This document shows, one piece after another, positions 1-8,135 of a stretch of 16,766 bases of DNA. Source of the DNA: Myxococcales bacterium (GTDB lineage: Bacteria; Myxococcota_A; Polyangia; Haliangiales; J016); assembly GCA_014238595.1 (NCBI GenBank), contig JABAAV010000001.1:7419-24184 (forward strand), read 5' to 3'. The notes beneath the pieces are model-generated. The model made no database searches, was not told where the DNA came from, and saw only the letters and a program-made list of their open reading frames with translations. Within the stretch, counting starts at the first letter, position 1, and every line of letters begins with the position of its first letter. The position numbers and the translations under genes are program-made.

Positions 1-263
1 ATTTTCTCTGGTTTAGCAATGTATACGCGACCATGTGATTTCGATGTTTTTCGAAATGTTTTGTTTTCGAAAATCTGTTCAAACGAAGATTGAACAGATT
101 TGGTATCTCGATAAAATTTTTGAACATTTTGAACGACTTGCTTTGTAGAAAGATTGGATGCATCTACCTGTTGTGCGATTATTCCAAACCACAAAAAAAA
201 CACTGCGATAAAAATAATCGCTTTTGTATAATGACATCTTATGTTTAAAGAAAATTGAATCAT
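1..263 (-). CDS. lolA: LolA, periplasmic lipoprotein carrier protein (partial, N-terminal 87 codons)
   Basis: LolA carries outer-membrane lipoproteins across the periplasm from the LolCDE complex to the outer-membrane receptor. Reading the minus strand from ATG at 263 gives an open frame to the window edge. A signal peptide occupies about residues 1-35 (hydrophobic core AIIFIAVFFLWFG, likely cleavage after a VDA motif). The mature start then has typical LolA features: an amphipathic helix (VVQNVQKFY), the SVQSSFEQ stretch matching the family's conserved 'F.Q' segment, a basic/aromatic run, and GRVYIAKPEK, which matches the family 'G.l.i.kP.kfrW' element. The start sits 9 bases after the ftsK stop, with AAAGGT as ribosome binding site between them, so it is almost certainly cotranscribed with ftsK. 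The ftsK-lolA order is also found in Escherichia coli. The C-terminal half lies outside the window. Confidence 0.85.
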   Translation of the reverse strand, partial: MIQFSLNIRCHYTKAIIFIAVFFLWFGIIAQQVDASNLSTKQVVQNVQKFYRDTKSVQSSFEQIFENKTFRKTSKSHGRVYIAKPEK

Positions 264-272
264 AATGACCTT

Positions 273-2786
273 TTATCCAGAAATAGCGCTTACGCTATCG
301 ATTAATACTTCACGCCGTCCAGCGCCTCCTGCTGCACTAACTACACCTTCTTGTTCCATTTGATCAACTAAACGGGCTGCACGATTGTAACCAATACGAA
401 GCTTGCGTTGTACCAAGGAAACAGAGGCACGCTGTGTTTCTGCAACCAATGCAACCGCCTGATCATACATTTCATCCTCATTATCTTCGTCAGATTCTTG
501 ATTAAATTTTTCCGATGACTCTTGTTTAAGAATATCTAAATCATAAACAGGCTCACCCTGTTTATGAATAAAGGCAACAATACGATGAACTTCTTCGTCA
601 CTAACAAAACAGCCATGAACTCGACGTAAATCTGCTCCACGATCTGAAAATAACATGTCTCCAGAACCTAATAAAGATTCTGCTCCCACCTGATCTAAGA
701 TAGTTCTAGAATCAATCTTTGAAGAAACCTGAAAAGCCATTCTTGAAGGGAAATTTGCCTTAATTAACCCTGTAATAACATCCACACTCGGACGTTGTGT
801 TGCGATAATTAAATGTATTCCTGCGGCACGTGCTTTTTGTGCAATGCGTGCTACCGATGTTTCGACTTCTTTAGGTGCACACATCATCAAATCGGCAAAC
901 TCATCAATAACAATAACAATTCTTGCTAACGAATCAGGTAACTGAATCTCTTCACCGGTGGCATCATCAGTATAAGAACGGGTTTTGTTTTTAGTCATGG
1001 ATTTATTATAACTGCCGATATCACGTACACCTGCTATTGAAAGCCATTTGTATCGTCGTTCCATTTCTGCAACAGCCCAAAGCAATGCACAGCTTGCTTT
1101 TTTGGGATTGGTCACAACGGGCAATAATAAATGTGGAACACCTTCATAAATCGATAACTCCAACATTTTTGGATCAACTAAAATCAATCGAACTTCTTCA
1201 GGACTAAGACTATATAAAATGCTGAGGATCATTGTATTGACAGCAACTGATTTTCCAGAACCGGTTGTTCCTGCCACCAATAAATGTGGCATTTTAGCCA
1301 GATCAACAGCAACAGGACCACCATCGATATCTTTGCCCAATGCAAGAGGAAGAGAATGTGTGGCTTGCTGAAAAACATCATCCGCAATAACTTCTTTGAG
1401 ATAAACCATCTCACGCTCTTCATTAGGAACTTCAATGCCGATGACTGTTTTTCCAGGAATTGGTGCAATACGAACACGCATTGCACCCAAAGACATCGCT
1501 AAATCATCTGTAAGATTCACTACTTTATTGATTCGTGTTCCTGGTTCAGGTGAAAACTCATACATAGTAACAACAGGTCCAGGTCTAATTTCAGAAACTT
1601 TTCCAATGACACCATATTGTTTTAAACTTTTCTCAAGACGTTCAGCTTTGTCGATCATTACCTGTCGATCCAGAGGACAGGGACTAGACGCTTCATCATA
1701 ATCAAGTAATTTAATGGAAGGGGTTTTGTAATTAGCTTTATTTGTCTTGGGAGGATCTTTAGCTTCTAATTCTTTTGCTGCAGGTTTTTGAAACTGTGAT
1801 TCTACAATAGTTGGATTGTTGCTATTGTCCGTTATATTTTGTGCTATCGAAGGAAATTGTTCTACACCATTGATTCTAACTTGCTTGTGTTGTTTTAATT
1901 TTTCTACTGGCTCAGTTTCTTCATTGCTCATTGGTTGAACGACCTGTCCATCGTTCTCCTCTGATTTTTCTGCTTCTTCTGCTTTTCCTGCTTCTTCTGT
2001 ATCTTCTGCGTCTTCTCTTACGGATCTGGCCCAGACAGGTTCATCTTCCATGACAGTGTCTGACTGTTGAGGCATCGTTTTTTGCTTTGAATCTGTTTCT
2101 TCAATCAAGTCTTTTGATGTCCATGATTTCCGTGGGAAAACCTCTCCAACAAACTGTCTTGAGTTTTTAACTAACCGCTGTAACATAGGCGTAATTTTTT
2201 GACTCTGCATTTGACATTGGGTAGTTAACTCATTAATCCAAGATAAAAATATCTTTGCGAAGTCTTTGACGCGAAAGGGCACAACCAGCATCAATGCCAC
2301 AATGAGTCCTGTAATCGCGACAAGCAATGTTCCATTAACAGACACATACAGATTTAAGGTTTCTGCAAATATTTCACCAACAATACCACCTAATCCGAAT
2401 CCATTGATACGATCCGTTGATAATGCATTATGAAACAACATACTAATCGATGTTGCACTAAGTAATAACGAGACACTTTCTTGCCAACAAAGCAGTGGTT
2501 TTTTATCAAACAATAATCTAATAGCAATTGTTCCCATAACAACAGAAACAAATATACTACAGACCCCAATGCCACGATAAAGACCCCAAGCAAGGTCCTT
2601 CCCAAACGGTCCCATCCATTGCTTTTCAAAAAGAAAAGACACCAAGCTAAATGTGATAAAAATATCGCTTACCAAAATCAAAATACCAAGAATCTCTTGA
2701 TATGAAGACACAGAGGTAACGGTCTTTGTTTGCTTCTCTTGATCGCGATTAATGCGCCTGTTTTGCTTTGAACTCGTTTTAGACAT
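273..2786 (-). CDS. ftsK: DNA translocase FtsK/SpoIIIE
   Basis: Septum-anchored hexameric ATPase that pumps chromosomal DNA and aids dimer resolution at division. From ATG at 2786 it is 837 residues, typical for compact FtsK/SpoIIIE proteins. Four hydrophobic segments lie between about residues 30 and 175 (for example ILGILILVSDIFITFSLVSF). A Glu-rich, low-complexity linker follows at roughly 240-350. The motor domain has Walker A GTTGSGKS at 506-513, LVDPKMLELS downstream, Walker B VIVIDEFADLMM with D628/E629, and the family signature ATQRPSVDVITG. The C-terminal winged-helix gamma domain, which recognises polar sequences such as KOPS, spans about 773-837. A TTG three codons upstream (2795) is in frame, but neither start has a convincing Shine-Dalgarno; ATG is preferred. 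Downstream lolA follows almost immediately. It diverges from the TldD-type operon across about 108 bases. Confidence 0.97.
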   Translation of the reverse strand: MSKTSSKQNRRINRDQEKQTKTVTSVSSYQEILGILILVSDIFITFSLVSFLFEKQWMGPFGKDLAWGLYRGIGVCSIFVSVVMGTIAIRLLFDKKPLLCWQESVSLLLSATSISMLFHNALSTDRINGFGLGGIVGEIFAETLNLYVSVNGTLLVAITGLIVALMLVVPFRVKDFAKIFLSWINELTTQCQMQSQKITPMLQRLVKNSRQFVGEVFPRKSWTSKDLIEETDSKQKTMPQQSDTVMEDEPVWARSVREDAEDTEEAGKAEEAEKSEENDGQVVQPMSNEETEPVEKLKQHKQVRINGVEQFPSIAQNITDNSNNPTIVESQFQKPAAKELEAKDPPKTNKANYKTPSIKLLDYDEASSPCPLDRQVMIDKAERLEKSLKQYGVIGKVSEIRPGPVVTMYEFSPEPGTRINKVVNLTDDLAMSLGAMRVRIAPIPGKTVIGIEVPNEEREMVYLKEVIADDVFQQATHSLPLALGKDIDGGPVAVDLAKMPHLLVAGTTGSGKSVAVNTMILSILYSLSPEEVRLILVDPKMLELSIYEGVPHLLLPVVTNPKKASCALLWAVAEMERRYKWLSIAGVRDIGSYNKSMTKNKTRSYTDDATGEEIQLPDSLARIVIVIDEFADLMMCAPKEVETSVARIAQKARAAGIHLIIATQRPSVDVITGLIKANFPSRMAFQVSSKIDSRTILDQVGAESLLGSGDMLFSDRGADLRRVHGCFVSDEEVHRIVAFIHKQGEPVYDLDILKQESSEKFNQESDEDNEDEMYDQAVALVAETQRASVSLVQRKLRIGYNRAARLVDQMEQEGVVSAAGGAGRREVLIDSVSAISG

Positions 2787-2894
2787 GTAAAGCAACGATA
2801 GCCCAAGGAATCGTTCGTTCCAAAAAATCTTTTCCTCTTTTGTGCACTATTTTGTTTGACGCCCTATAAATACCTTTCTAAAGTCTTTTTCACC
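2787..2894. promoter_or_regulatory. Divergent intergenic region between ftsK and the TldD-type operon
   Basis: This 108-base AT-rich spacer must hold the start signals for both directions. On the plus strand TATAAA at 2865-2870 is a reasonable -10 box, with TTGTGC at 2840-2845 as a poor -35 (19-base spacer), about 25 bases before the ATG at 2895. On the ftsK side an inverted repeat, AACGAT at 2794-2799 and ATCGTT at 2810-2815, lies just before the ftsK start and would form a hairpin with a 10-base loop in the ftsK leader. Neither gene has a strong ribosome binding site here. Promoter calls are by eye only. Confidence 0.3.
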
Positions 2895-4685
2895 ATGAAG
2901 ATACCGAATCACCGTTACGTCACACTCATCTTCTGTATCTCTGGATTGATTGGAATCTCAAGTATCATGGGCTGTCGTCAAACATCCAAACCATTGAGAG
3001 ATATGCGTACAACCGCACCATCAGTATTTCTGAGCACAGAAGCCCTCTCAATTGAGAATGTTTCGCCAGATCCACTCATAGACATTCTTGCCACAGAGAA
3101 TAAACGCTGGATGAACTCCAAAGAGACATCCCCCTCTTATCCACCTATCTATTATCTTGCCTACCGTGTCCAAGATCGTGACACGGTTTCTATTGTTGCA
3201 GAAGATGGAACACTCCACAGTAAAGATACCCATCAAGCACGTACATTAGACACTGAAGTACGTGTTGGACAGCCATCATTTGATAATCGTCATCCTTTAC
3301 ACAAAGATTCTCTTCGTTTCTTGGATTCTATTCCTAAAACCGATCGCATCGCTCAAACATCAGATCCTTCAGCCATTGCACACCATGTGTGGTTAGCAAC
3401 AGATCGAAGATATCGTGAAGCACTACAACAATGGCAACGTGTTCAAACAAACCAAGCCCTTGCAGAGACATCCAATAACAATGTCGCAGATTTTACATTA
3501 AGAGAGCCTGTCTTTTTTATCGAAGCACAAAAAGACACAACATTTGATCACAACATTTGGATGACGCGTTTAAAAACCTGTTCATTGCGTTCTAAAAAGC
3601 ATGTTGCAACACGTGCTACCTGTAGTCTTGAAGTCATCACAACAACCAAGTTTTTTGTCAATTCTGAAAACAGCAAAATTCAAACGTCGTCACGCCGTGC
3701 TTTATTAACGATCAGCGTTGGTGTTAAAACCCCTGATGGCACACCATTAACAAGAACCAACACATTTTTTGCTGAACATCCTTCTCAACTTCCAAAACCA
3801 CAAGCCATCAATACTGCCATTGATACATTACATCAACAACTCAACATGCTGCATGATGCACCTATTGCAGCCCCTTATAGTGGACCTGTCATTTTACAAG
3901 GACGTGCAGCAGCCGTGTTCCTTCATGAAGTATTTGGTCATCGTATTGAAGGGCATCGACAAAAAAATGAGTCCAGTGGACAAACGTTTTCAGCAAAAAT
4001 AGGTCAAAAGATCATGCCCGATTGGCTAACCATTCGAGATGATCCAACCCTAACCACAATCAACAGAATGTTTTTATCGGGACATTATCGTTATGATGAT
4101 GAAGGCGTAGCCGCATCTTCGGTCACGCTTGTTAATCATGGAATTTTAAAACAGTTTCTAATGAGTCGCACACCTATTCCACAACATCAAACATCCAATG
4201 GGCATGGACGTCATAGTTTAGGATTGCCTGTCGTTAGTCGACAAGGTGTGCTTTATGCCGTTGCCACACAAACAGTTCCTGATAAGCAATTAAAAAAACT
4301 TCTCTTAGAACAGGTTCTTAAACAAAAGAAAACCTACGGCATGTTAGTCACAGATATCAAAGGTGGCATCACACAAACCACACGTTTCGATTCTCAATCG
4401 TTTAAAGTCAATCCTTCATTAGTGTATCAAATTTACCCTGATGGCCGAGAAGTCTTAGTGCGAGGCATTGATCTTGAAGGCACTCCTCTCATTGCATTAG
4501 GCTCAATCATTGCAGCTGGACAAAACACTGAAGTTTTCAATGGTGTTTGTGGTGCAGAAAGTGGGTGGGTTCCTGTCTCTGCTGCATCACCAAGTCTACT
4601 ATTAAATCAAATAGAAATTACACGCGATAGTCAAACATCCTTTGTGCAAACACCATCATCCTCTATAAATAACAATGATCTCTAA
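2895..4685 (+). CDS. Exported TldD/PmbA-family metallopeptidase, predicted lipoprotein, catalytic residues present
   Basis: TldD-family zinc peptidase, 596 residues from ATG 2895. A TTG at 2856 would add 13 residues ahead of an otherwise well-formed signal peptide, so the ATG is preferred. Residues 1-26 form a signal peptide ending in a lipobox-like IMG-C27, so it is probably a lipid-anchored envelope protein, unlike cytoplasmic E. coli TldD. An N-terminal YYLAYRVQDRD segment and EVRVGQPSFDN resemble the secreted 'TldD-related' subfamily. The metal motif is HEVFGH at 344-349 followed by RIEG, matching HExxxH...EG of TldD. The C-terminal GVCG puts C552 where TldD has its conserved Cys. DEGVAASSVTLVNHGIL and SRTPIP are further family signatures. 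The next gene overlaps it by 11 bases and is a paralogue lacking the catalytic residues, suggesting a two-subunit protease. Substrate is unknown; TldD/TldE trims modified peptides and CcdA in E. coli. Confidence 0.9.
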   Translation: MKIPNHRYVTLIFCISGLIGISSIMGCRQTSKPLRDMRTTAPSVFLSTEALSIENVSPDPLIDILATENKRWMNSKETSPSYPPIYYLAYRVQDRDTVSIVAEDGTLHSKDTHQARTLDTEVRVGQPSFDNRHPLHKDSLRFLDSIPKTDRIAQTSDPSAIAHHVWLATDRRYREALQQWQRVQTNQALAETSNNNVADFTLREPVFFIEAQKDTTFDHNIWMTRLKTCSLRSKKHVATRATCSLEVITTTKFFVNSENSKIQTSSRRALLTISVGVKTPDGTPLTRTNTFFAEHPSQLPKPQAINTAIDTLHQQLNMLHDAPIAAPYSGPVILQGRAAAVFLHEVFGHRIEGHRQKNESSGQTFSAKIGQKIMPDWLTIRDDPTLTTINRMFLSGHYRYDDEGVAASSVTLVNHGILKQFLMSRTPIPQHQTSNGHGRHSLGLPVVSRQGVLYAVATQTVPDKQLKKLLLEQVLKQKKTYGMLVTDIKGGITQTTRFDSQSFKVNPSLVYQIYPDGREVLVRGIDLEGTPLIALGSIIAAGQNTEVFNGVCGAESGWVPVSAASPSLLLNQIEITRDSQTSFVQTPSSSINNNDL

Positions 4686-6480
4686 AACACATCACATCAA
4701 TTTGATTATTATAGCACTTGCTATTCTTGTCTCTAATAATAACATCACAGTCCTTAATGCCACACCCATTACTGCGACACCTGTTATTGACAATTCTATT
4801 GTAGAAGCACTGGCGCAAGAAATAAACCAAGCTCAAAAACGACTAACTCAACCTGACGCACCTGTTCCTTATTTTATTGCATATAAAATAACGCAGGTCG
4901 ATGTTCGTGATGTCACAGCCAGTTTGAGTCATATCACCGCATCTGATCACAGAAATTTCGTTCACTTAGAAGTTTTTCTTCGTGTTGGAGATTATGATTT
5001 TGACAATACAAACTTTGTTCTTCCTCGACAAATTTCTGTCGATGGAAATACAACGATCTCTTTACCCATACAAACAACACCAGAAACGGCACGCAAAGCA
5101 GCTTGGCTTGCGACAGAACAAGCCTATAAAGAAGCACGTCGTCAATATACCGCTAAACAAACTGCCTTAACAAAAACAAACCTCTCTCCTAGTTATTCCC
5201 AAAGAACACCTATCATTCAAACAACCATACAAAAAACAATACCTCTCTTAGAGAAAAAACAACTGAAACATTTATCACAAGAAGCATCTTCATTGTTTGT
5301 CGGATATAATCATATCCGTGAATCACGTGTTGCTTATACCGATTTTGTGGAATATCGATGGTATTTAAATACCGAAGGAACACGTGTCAATGATTCACGT
5401 CGTATTCGAGGAGCTATTGCCGTTGCCTCAACGCAAGCCTCTGACGGAGAAATTCTTACCTTGTTTGACAGTTATTATGACAATGGACAAAAAAACTTCT
5501 TTTCAAATACATTAATCCAACAAAAAATCAAACATATGATTGGACGGTTAAAACAATTACAACATGCACCTGTTCAATCTCCATATATAGGGCCTGTATT
5601 ATTTGAAGATACAGGTGCAGCAGACATTGTTCGATATTCTTTAGCACCACATTTAAGTGGAACTCCTCCTCCAGAAGGTATCTCACCATCACAGCGTGAT
5701 CTTTTTGGCGCATTGACTCAACGAATAGGGCTTCGTATTACACCAACGTATCTTGATCTTATTGATGATCCAACGTTGCATTATTTTGCAACACATCCCT
5801 TGATTGGTGGTTATAAATTTGACGATGAAGGTGTTGGTGCTGCTCGAGTTACCATTGCTAAACATGGCATTCTCAGAACATTGCTTATGAGTCGAACACC
5901 GTCATTGTCTGTCAAACAAAGCAACGGACATGCGCGTCGCTTTATTTTAGGATTATATTCTGGAACACCGACAAATCTATTTTTAAGATCAAAAAAAACG
6001 CACTCAAAAAAACGTCTCTATAAAAAACTCATCTCAGAAGCTAAATCGCAAAGACTTCCATATGCATTAGTCATTGGTCGTCTTGAAGATCTGGCCATTA
6101 CGTCTCATGGTGAACGAAGCCGCTTAGAATTGGTCACATCACTGCAACAAACAAACACAAATACAATACCTTTAGCACTGGAAGCATATCGTCTATATAT
6201 CAATGGAAAACGAGAATGGGTTCGTGGTGTTCAACTAAAAACCATACCGGTTCGTGCATGGAAAGATATTTTGATGACAGGAAAAAAACATACCGTTGTC
6301 AGCTTTCTTGCCACTGATGAAACGGTGTCTACTTTATATTTACAAGGAAGCACTCACGGCTTTGCACCTTCTTCAGGCATTGAAACCAGCATCGTCACCC
6401 CATCGCTTCTCTTTAAAGAATTAGAAACAACACAAGGTTCAGAATACAAAACATCAATGCCTAAAATTCCTGCACCATAA
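4675..6480 (+). CDS. Exported TldD/PmbA-family protein with degenerate active site (TldE-like partner)
   Basis: Paralogue of the preceding gene, 601 residues. Its ATG overlaps the upstream gene's end by 11 bases, implying translational coupling. The N-terminus (NLIIIALAILVS, then NATPITATP) is a signal peptide with no lipobox cysteine, so it should be soluble in the periplasm or beyond. Shared landmarks are YFIAYKITQ, FLRVGDYDFDNTNF, IDDPTL, YKFDDEGVGAARVTI, KHGILRTLLMSRTP and SNGHAR. In the block matching the active site of the first protein (GPV...AA), the residues aligned with HEVFGH read YSLAPH at 321-326: metal ligand His and catalytic Glu are gone and only the last His remains. The C-terminal GxCG element is also absent, and I see no cysteine in the whole protein. 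It is therefore probably non-catalytic, comparable in role to TldE/PmbA, which lacks the HExxxH in E. coli. It may be a scaffold or substrate-binding subunit. Confidence 0.88.
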   Translation: MISKTHHINLIIIALAILVSNNNITVLNATPITATPVIDNSIVEALAQEINQAQKRLTQPDAPVPYFIAYKITQVDVRDVTASLSHITASDHRNFVHLEVFLRVGDYDFDNTNFVLPRQISVDGNTTISLPIQTTPETARKAAWLATEQAYKEARRQYTAKQTALTKTNLSPSYSQRTPIIQTTIQKTIPLLEKKQLKHLSQEASSLFVGYNHIRESRVAYTDFVEYRWYLNTEGTRVNDSRRIRGAIAVASTQASDGEILTLFDSYYDNGQKNFFSNTLIQQKIKHMIGRLKQLQHAPVQSPYIGPVLFEDTGAADIVRYSLAPHLSGTPPPEGISPSQRDLFGALTQRIGLRITPTYLDLIDDPTLHYFATHPLIGGYKFDDEGVGAARVTIAKHGILRTLLMSRTPSLSVKQSNGHARRFILGLYSGTPTNLFLRSKKTHSKKRLYKKLISEAKSQRLPYALVIGRLEDLAITSHGERSRLELVTSLQQTNTNTIPLALEAYRLYINGKREWVRGVQLKTIPVRAWKDILMTGKKHTVVSFLATDETVSTLYLQGSTHGFAPSSGIETSIVTPSLLFKELETTQGSEYKTSMPKIPAP

Positions 6481-6737
6481 TCATTTATATCGCATCATAA
6501 ACACAGATTATTATTACGATCTGATGATCGCTATGCATTGTTGTTATAATACTAAATCAAGAACGAATATCTAAGCATCTCTGTGACAATCGTTCAGACC
6601 AATTATTACAAGATGTCTTGTGATTAAAATATGACTCTTAATATATTAATAACGATCGCAATATGTTGTTGATGAGTGATGGGAATCTCTTCAAAAATCT
6701 CTGTTGGCATATCAAAGATCGTGAATGATGGATATGT
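6481..6737. other. Convergent intergenic region, AT-rich, two weak inverted repeats
   Basis: Lies between the 3' ends of the TldD-type operon and the decayed monooxygenase copy, so transcripts from both strands must end here. Two small inverted repeats are visible: CGATC/GATCG at 6517-6530 with a TGAT loop, and ACAAGA/TCTTGT at 6608-6621 with a 2-base centre, extendable outward by a wobble pair and an A-T pair and followed by TTAAAAT. Neither has a proper U-run, so a terminator cannot be claimed. I see no open frame with coding character. Confidence 0.4.
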
Positions 6738-8041
6738 TTACTCAACCACAACAGCCAACATCGATCCGACACACATTTCATCCATGGTGCCTTCACCCCA
6801 TATAACATCCTGTGATGGCAATAGTTGACCATCGATCAGTGGTTGATTTTCTTCAGTGTTATCCCAATGACATTCTAATTTAAGCTTATCTCCATAATTA
6901 ATCCGCACTGGACCATTGGCCAATTCATAATAATCCTGCCAATTATAATCCCACCGTGGAATGGAGATAAGACAATCATCATCTCCATTGCTTCGTTCAA
7001 TAGTCATTGCGGCTTGTGTGCCTAGTGTATGCATATGAATAAATGTTTTATAAACATCAAACGATTTACCTTCTGAAAAAACCAACGTTGGATCATATTC
7101 AACCGAATGAATCACATCAGGCTTGCCTGCAGGAATCAACATTCCATCTCCAACCAACCAATCAAGATCTAACCATGTCAATGTCACCGCTTCGTGTTCG
7201 ATAGCATCATCGATTTTCAAATCAATTGATGTTTGATCCGACTGAGGAGAATCCTCCAGCGCATTGTAATGAATCTGTAAAACAATCAATGATCCTGGTT
7301 CAATAGGTATCCCTAAGCCATCAGGAAGATCATGTCCTGAAAGACCAGGTGTCCATGATCCAACGATACCTTCAATAGGACCACCGGATGCACCAAAACA
7401 GGTATAGCCTGCACCTGCATCATTGGCATCAAGTCGTTCATATTCAGCGACTTGGTCAGGGGAAACAAGAAATGCAATAAGATGATGCGCACTTCTCAGG
7501 TTTCTAGGAATCGCGTTAAATCCCGTAACATATTTTCGTTCTGTATATTCTTGAGGCCATCGCAGCAAAAAACATCGATAATCATCAGGAAATTTTTGAG
7601 GTGTATATTCCTCGGCTGTTAATGTCAGAAAGACACGACTCAGCCCCTCTCGCTCGTTATCTCTTGTTTGAGGCGTAGTTTCTGGATCTCCTTTGCGCAT
7701 TCCACCATTGACCCACGAAACGAAAGTCTCGATTTGGTCATCGGTCAGTGAGCAATCGTATTTATAAGTATTGCATGTATTATCAGGAGGTCATGGTGGC
7801 ATTACTTTATTTTAAACATAAGCTTTAGAGAATCGTCATATCTGTCTAAAACAAAAGGACCAACCTGACCTTCGGGGTGACATGAGACACATTTTGCATC
7901 AACAATTGCTTTAACATGTTCATAGTAGGTTAATGTTTAACCACTCGAAGTCGCCATTTCACTATCCGTGTCATCAAAGCATCCGACAAGCAACACAATA
8001 GCAACAAACCCTGCATTGAGTCTAATCGTTTTAAAAAGCAT
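6738..8041 (-). pseudogene. Decayed tandem copy of the haem-c/PHM-like copper monooxygenase lipoprotein
   Basis: Aligns over its whole length with the intact gene at 8136-9464. The original start is ATG 8041 with AAGGA ten bases upstream, giving a lipoprotein signal MLFKTIRLNAGFVAIVLLVGC. Lesions on the minus strand: GAA to TAA at 7937-7939 after 34 codons; a deletion of about 19 bases near 7832 that shifts frame; TAA at 7812-7814; and TGA for a conserved Trp at 7791-7793. The haem motif CVSCH is still readable at 7877-7891. From 7700 down to the TAA at 6738 the frame is clean for 320 codons and keeps every copper ligand seen in the twin (SAHH, LQIHYN, FIHMHTLG, DEMC). A restart at ATG 7700 would give a cytoplasmic, haem-free fragment with no good ribosome binding site, so a pseudogene is the best reading. 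It is the last gene of the minus-strand cluster. Confidence 0.85.
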
Positions 8042-8135
8042 CGCTATAGATTCCTTAAGTAAGATCCTATCTTTGATGCCTGATCATTGCATGGATGATC
8101 AAATCCCAAACGATTTTATTGAGATGCTATGGCTG

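Noticed and set aside
6481..6737. Bidirectional intrinsic terminator between convergent genes
   Set aside because: The inverted repeats at 6517-6530 and 6608-6621 are short, AT-rich and lack a U-run.
6738..7700. A separate functional 320-residue gene starting at ATG 7700
   Set aside because: The region upstream aligns with the signal and haem part of the intact twin, so this is the tail of a broken gene. There is no spaced ribosome binding site and no export signal for a domain that normally works outside the cytoplasm.
7791..7939. Recoding or an alternative genetic code to rescue the decayed monooxygenase copy
   Set aside because: One of the stops is TGA in place of Trp, but two others are TAA and there is also a frameshifting deletion. 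The intact genes read through cleanly with TGG for Trp and no internal TGA.
8072..8103. Hairpin with TGATCA repeats between the two monooxygenase copies
   Set aside because: Stems of only six bases with self-palindromic TGATCA words and no U-run; too weak to call a terminator or operator.
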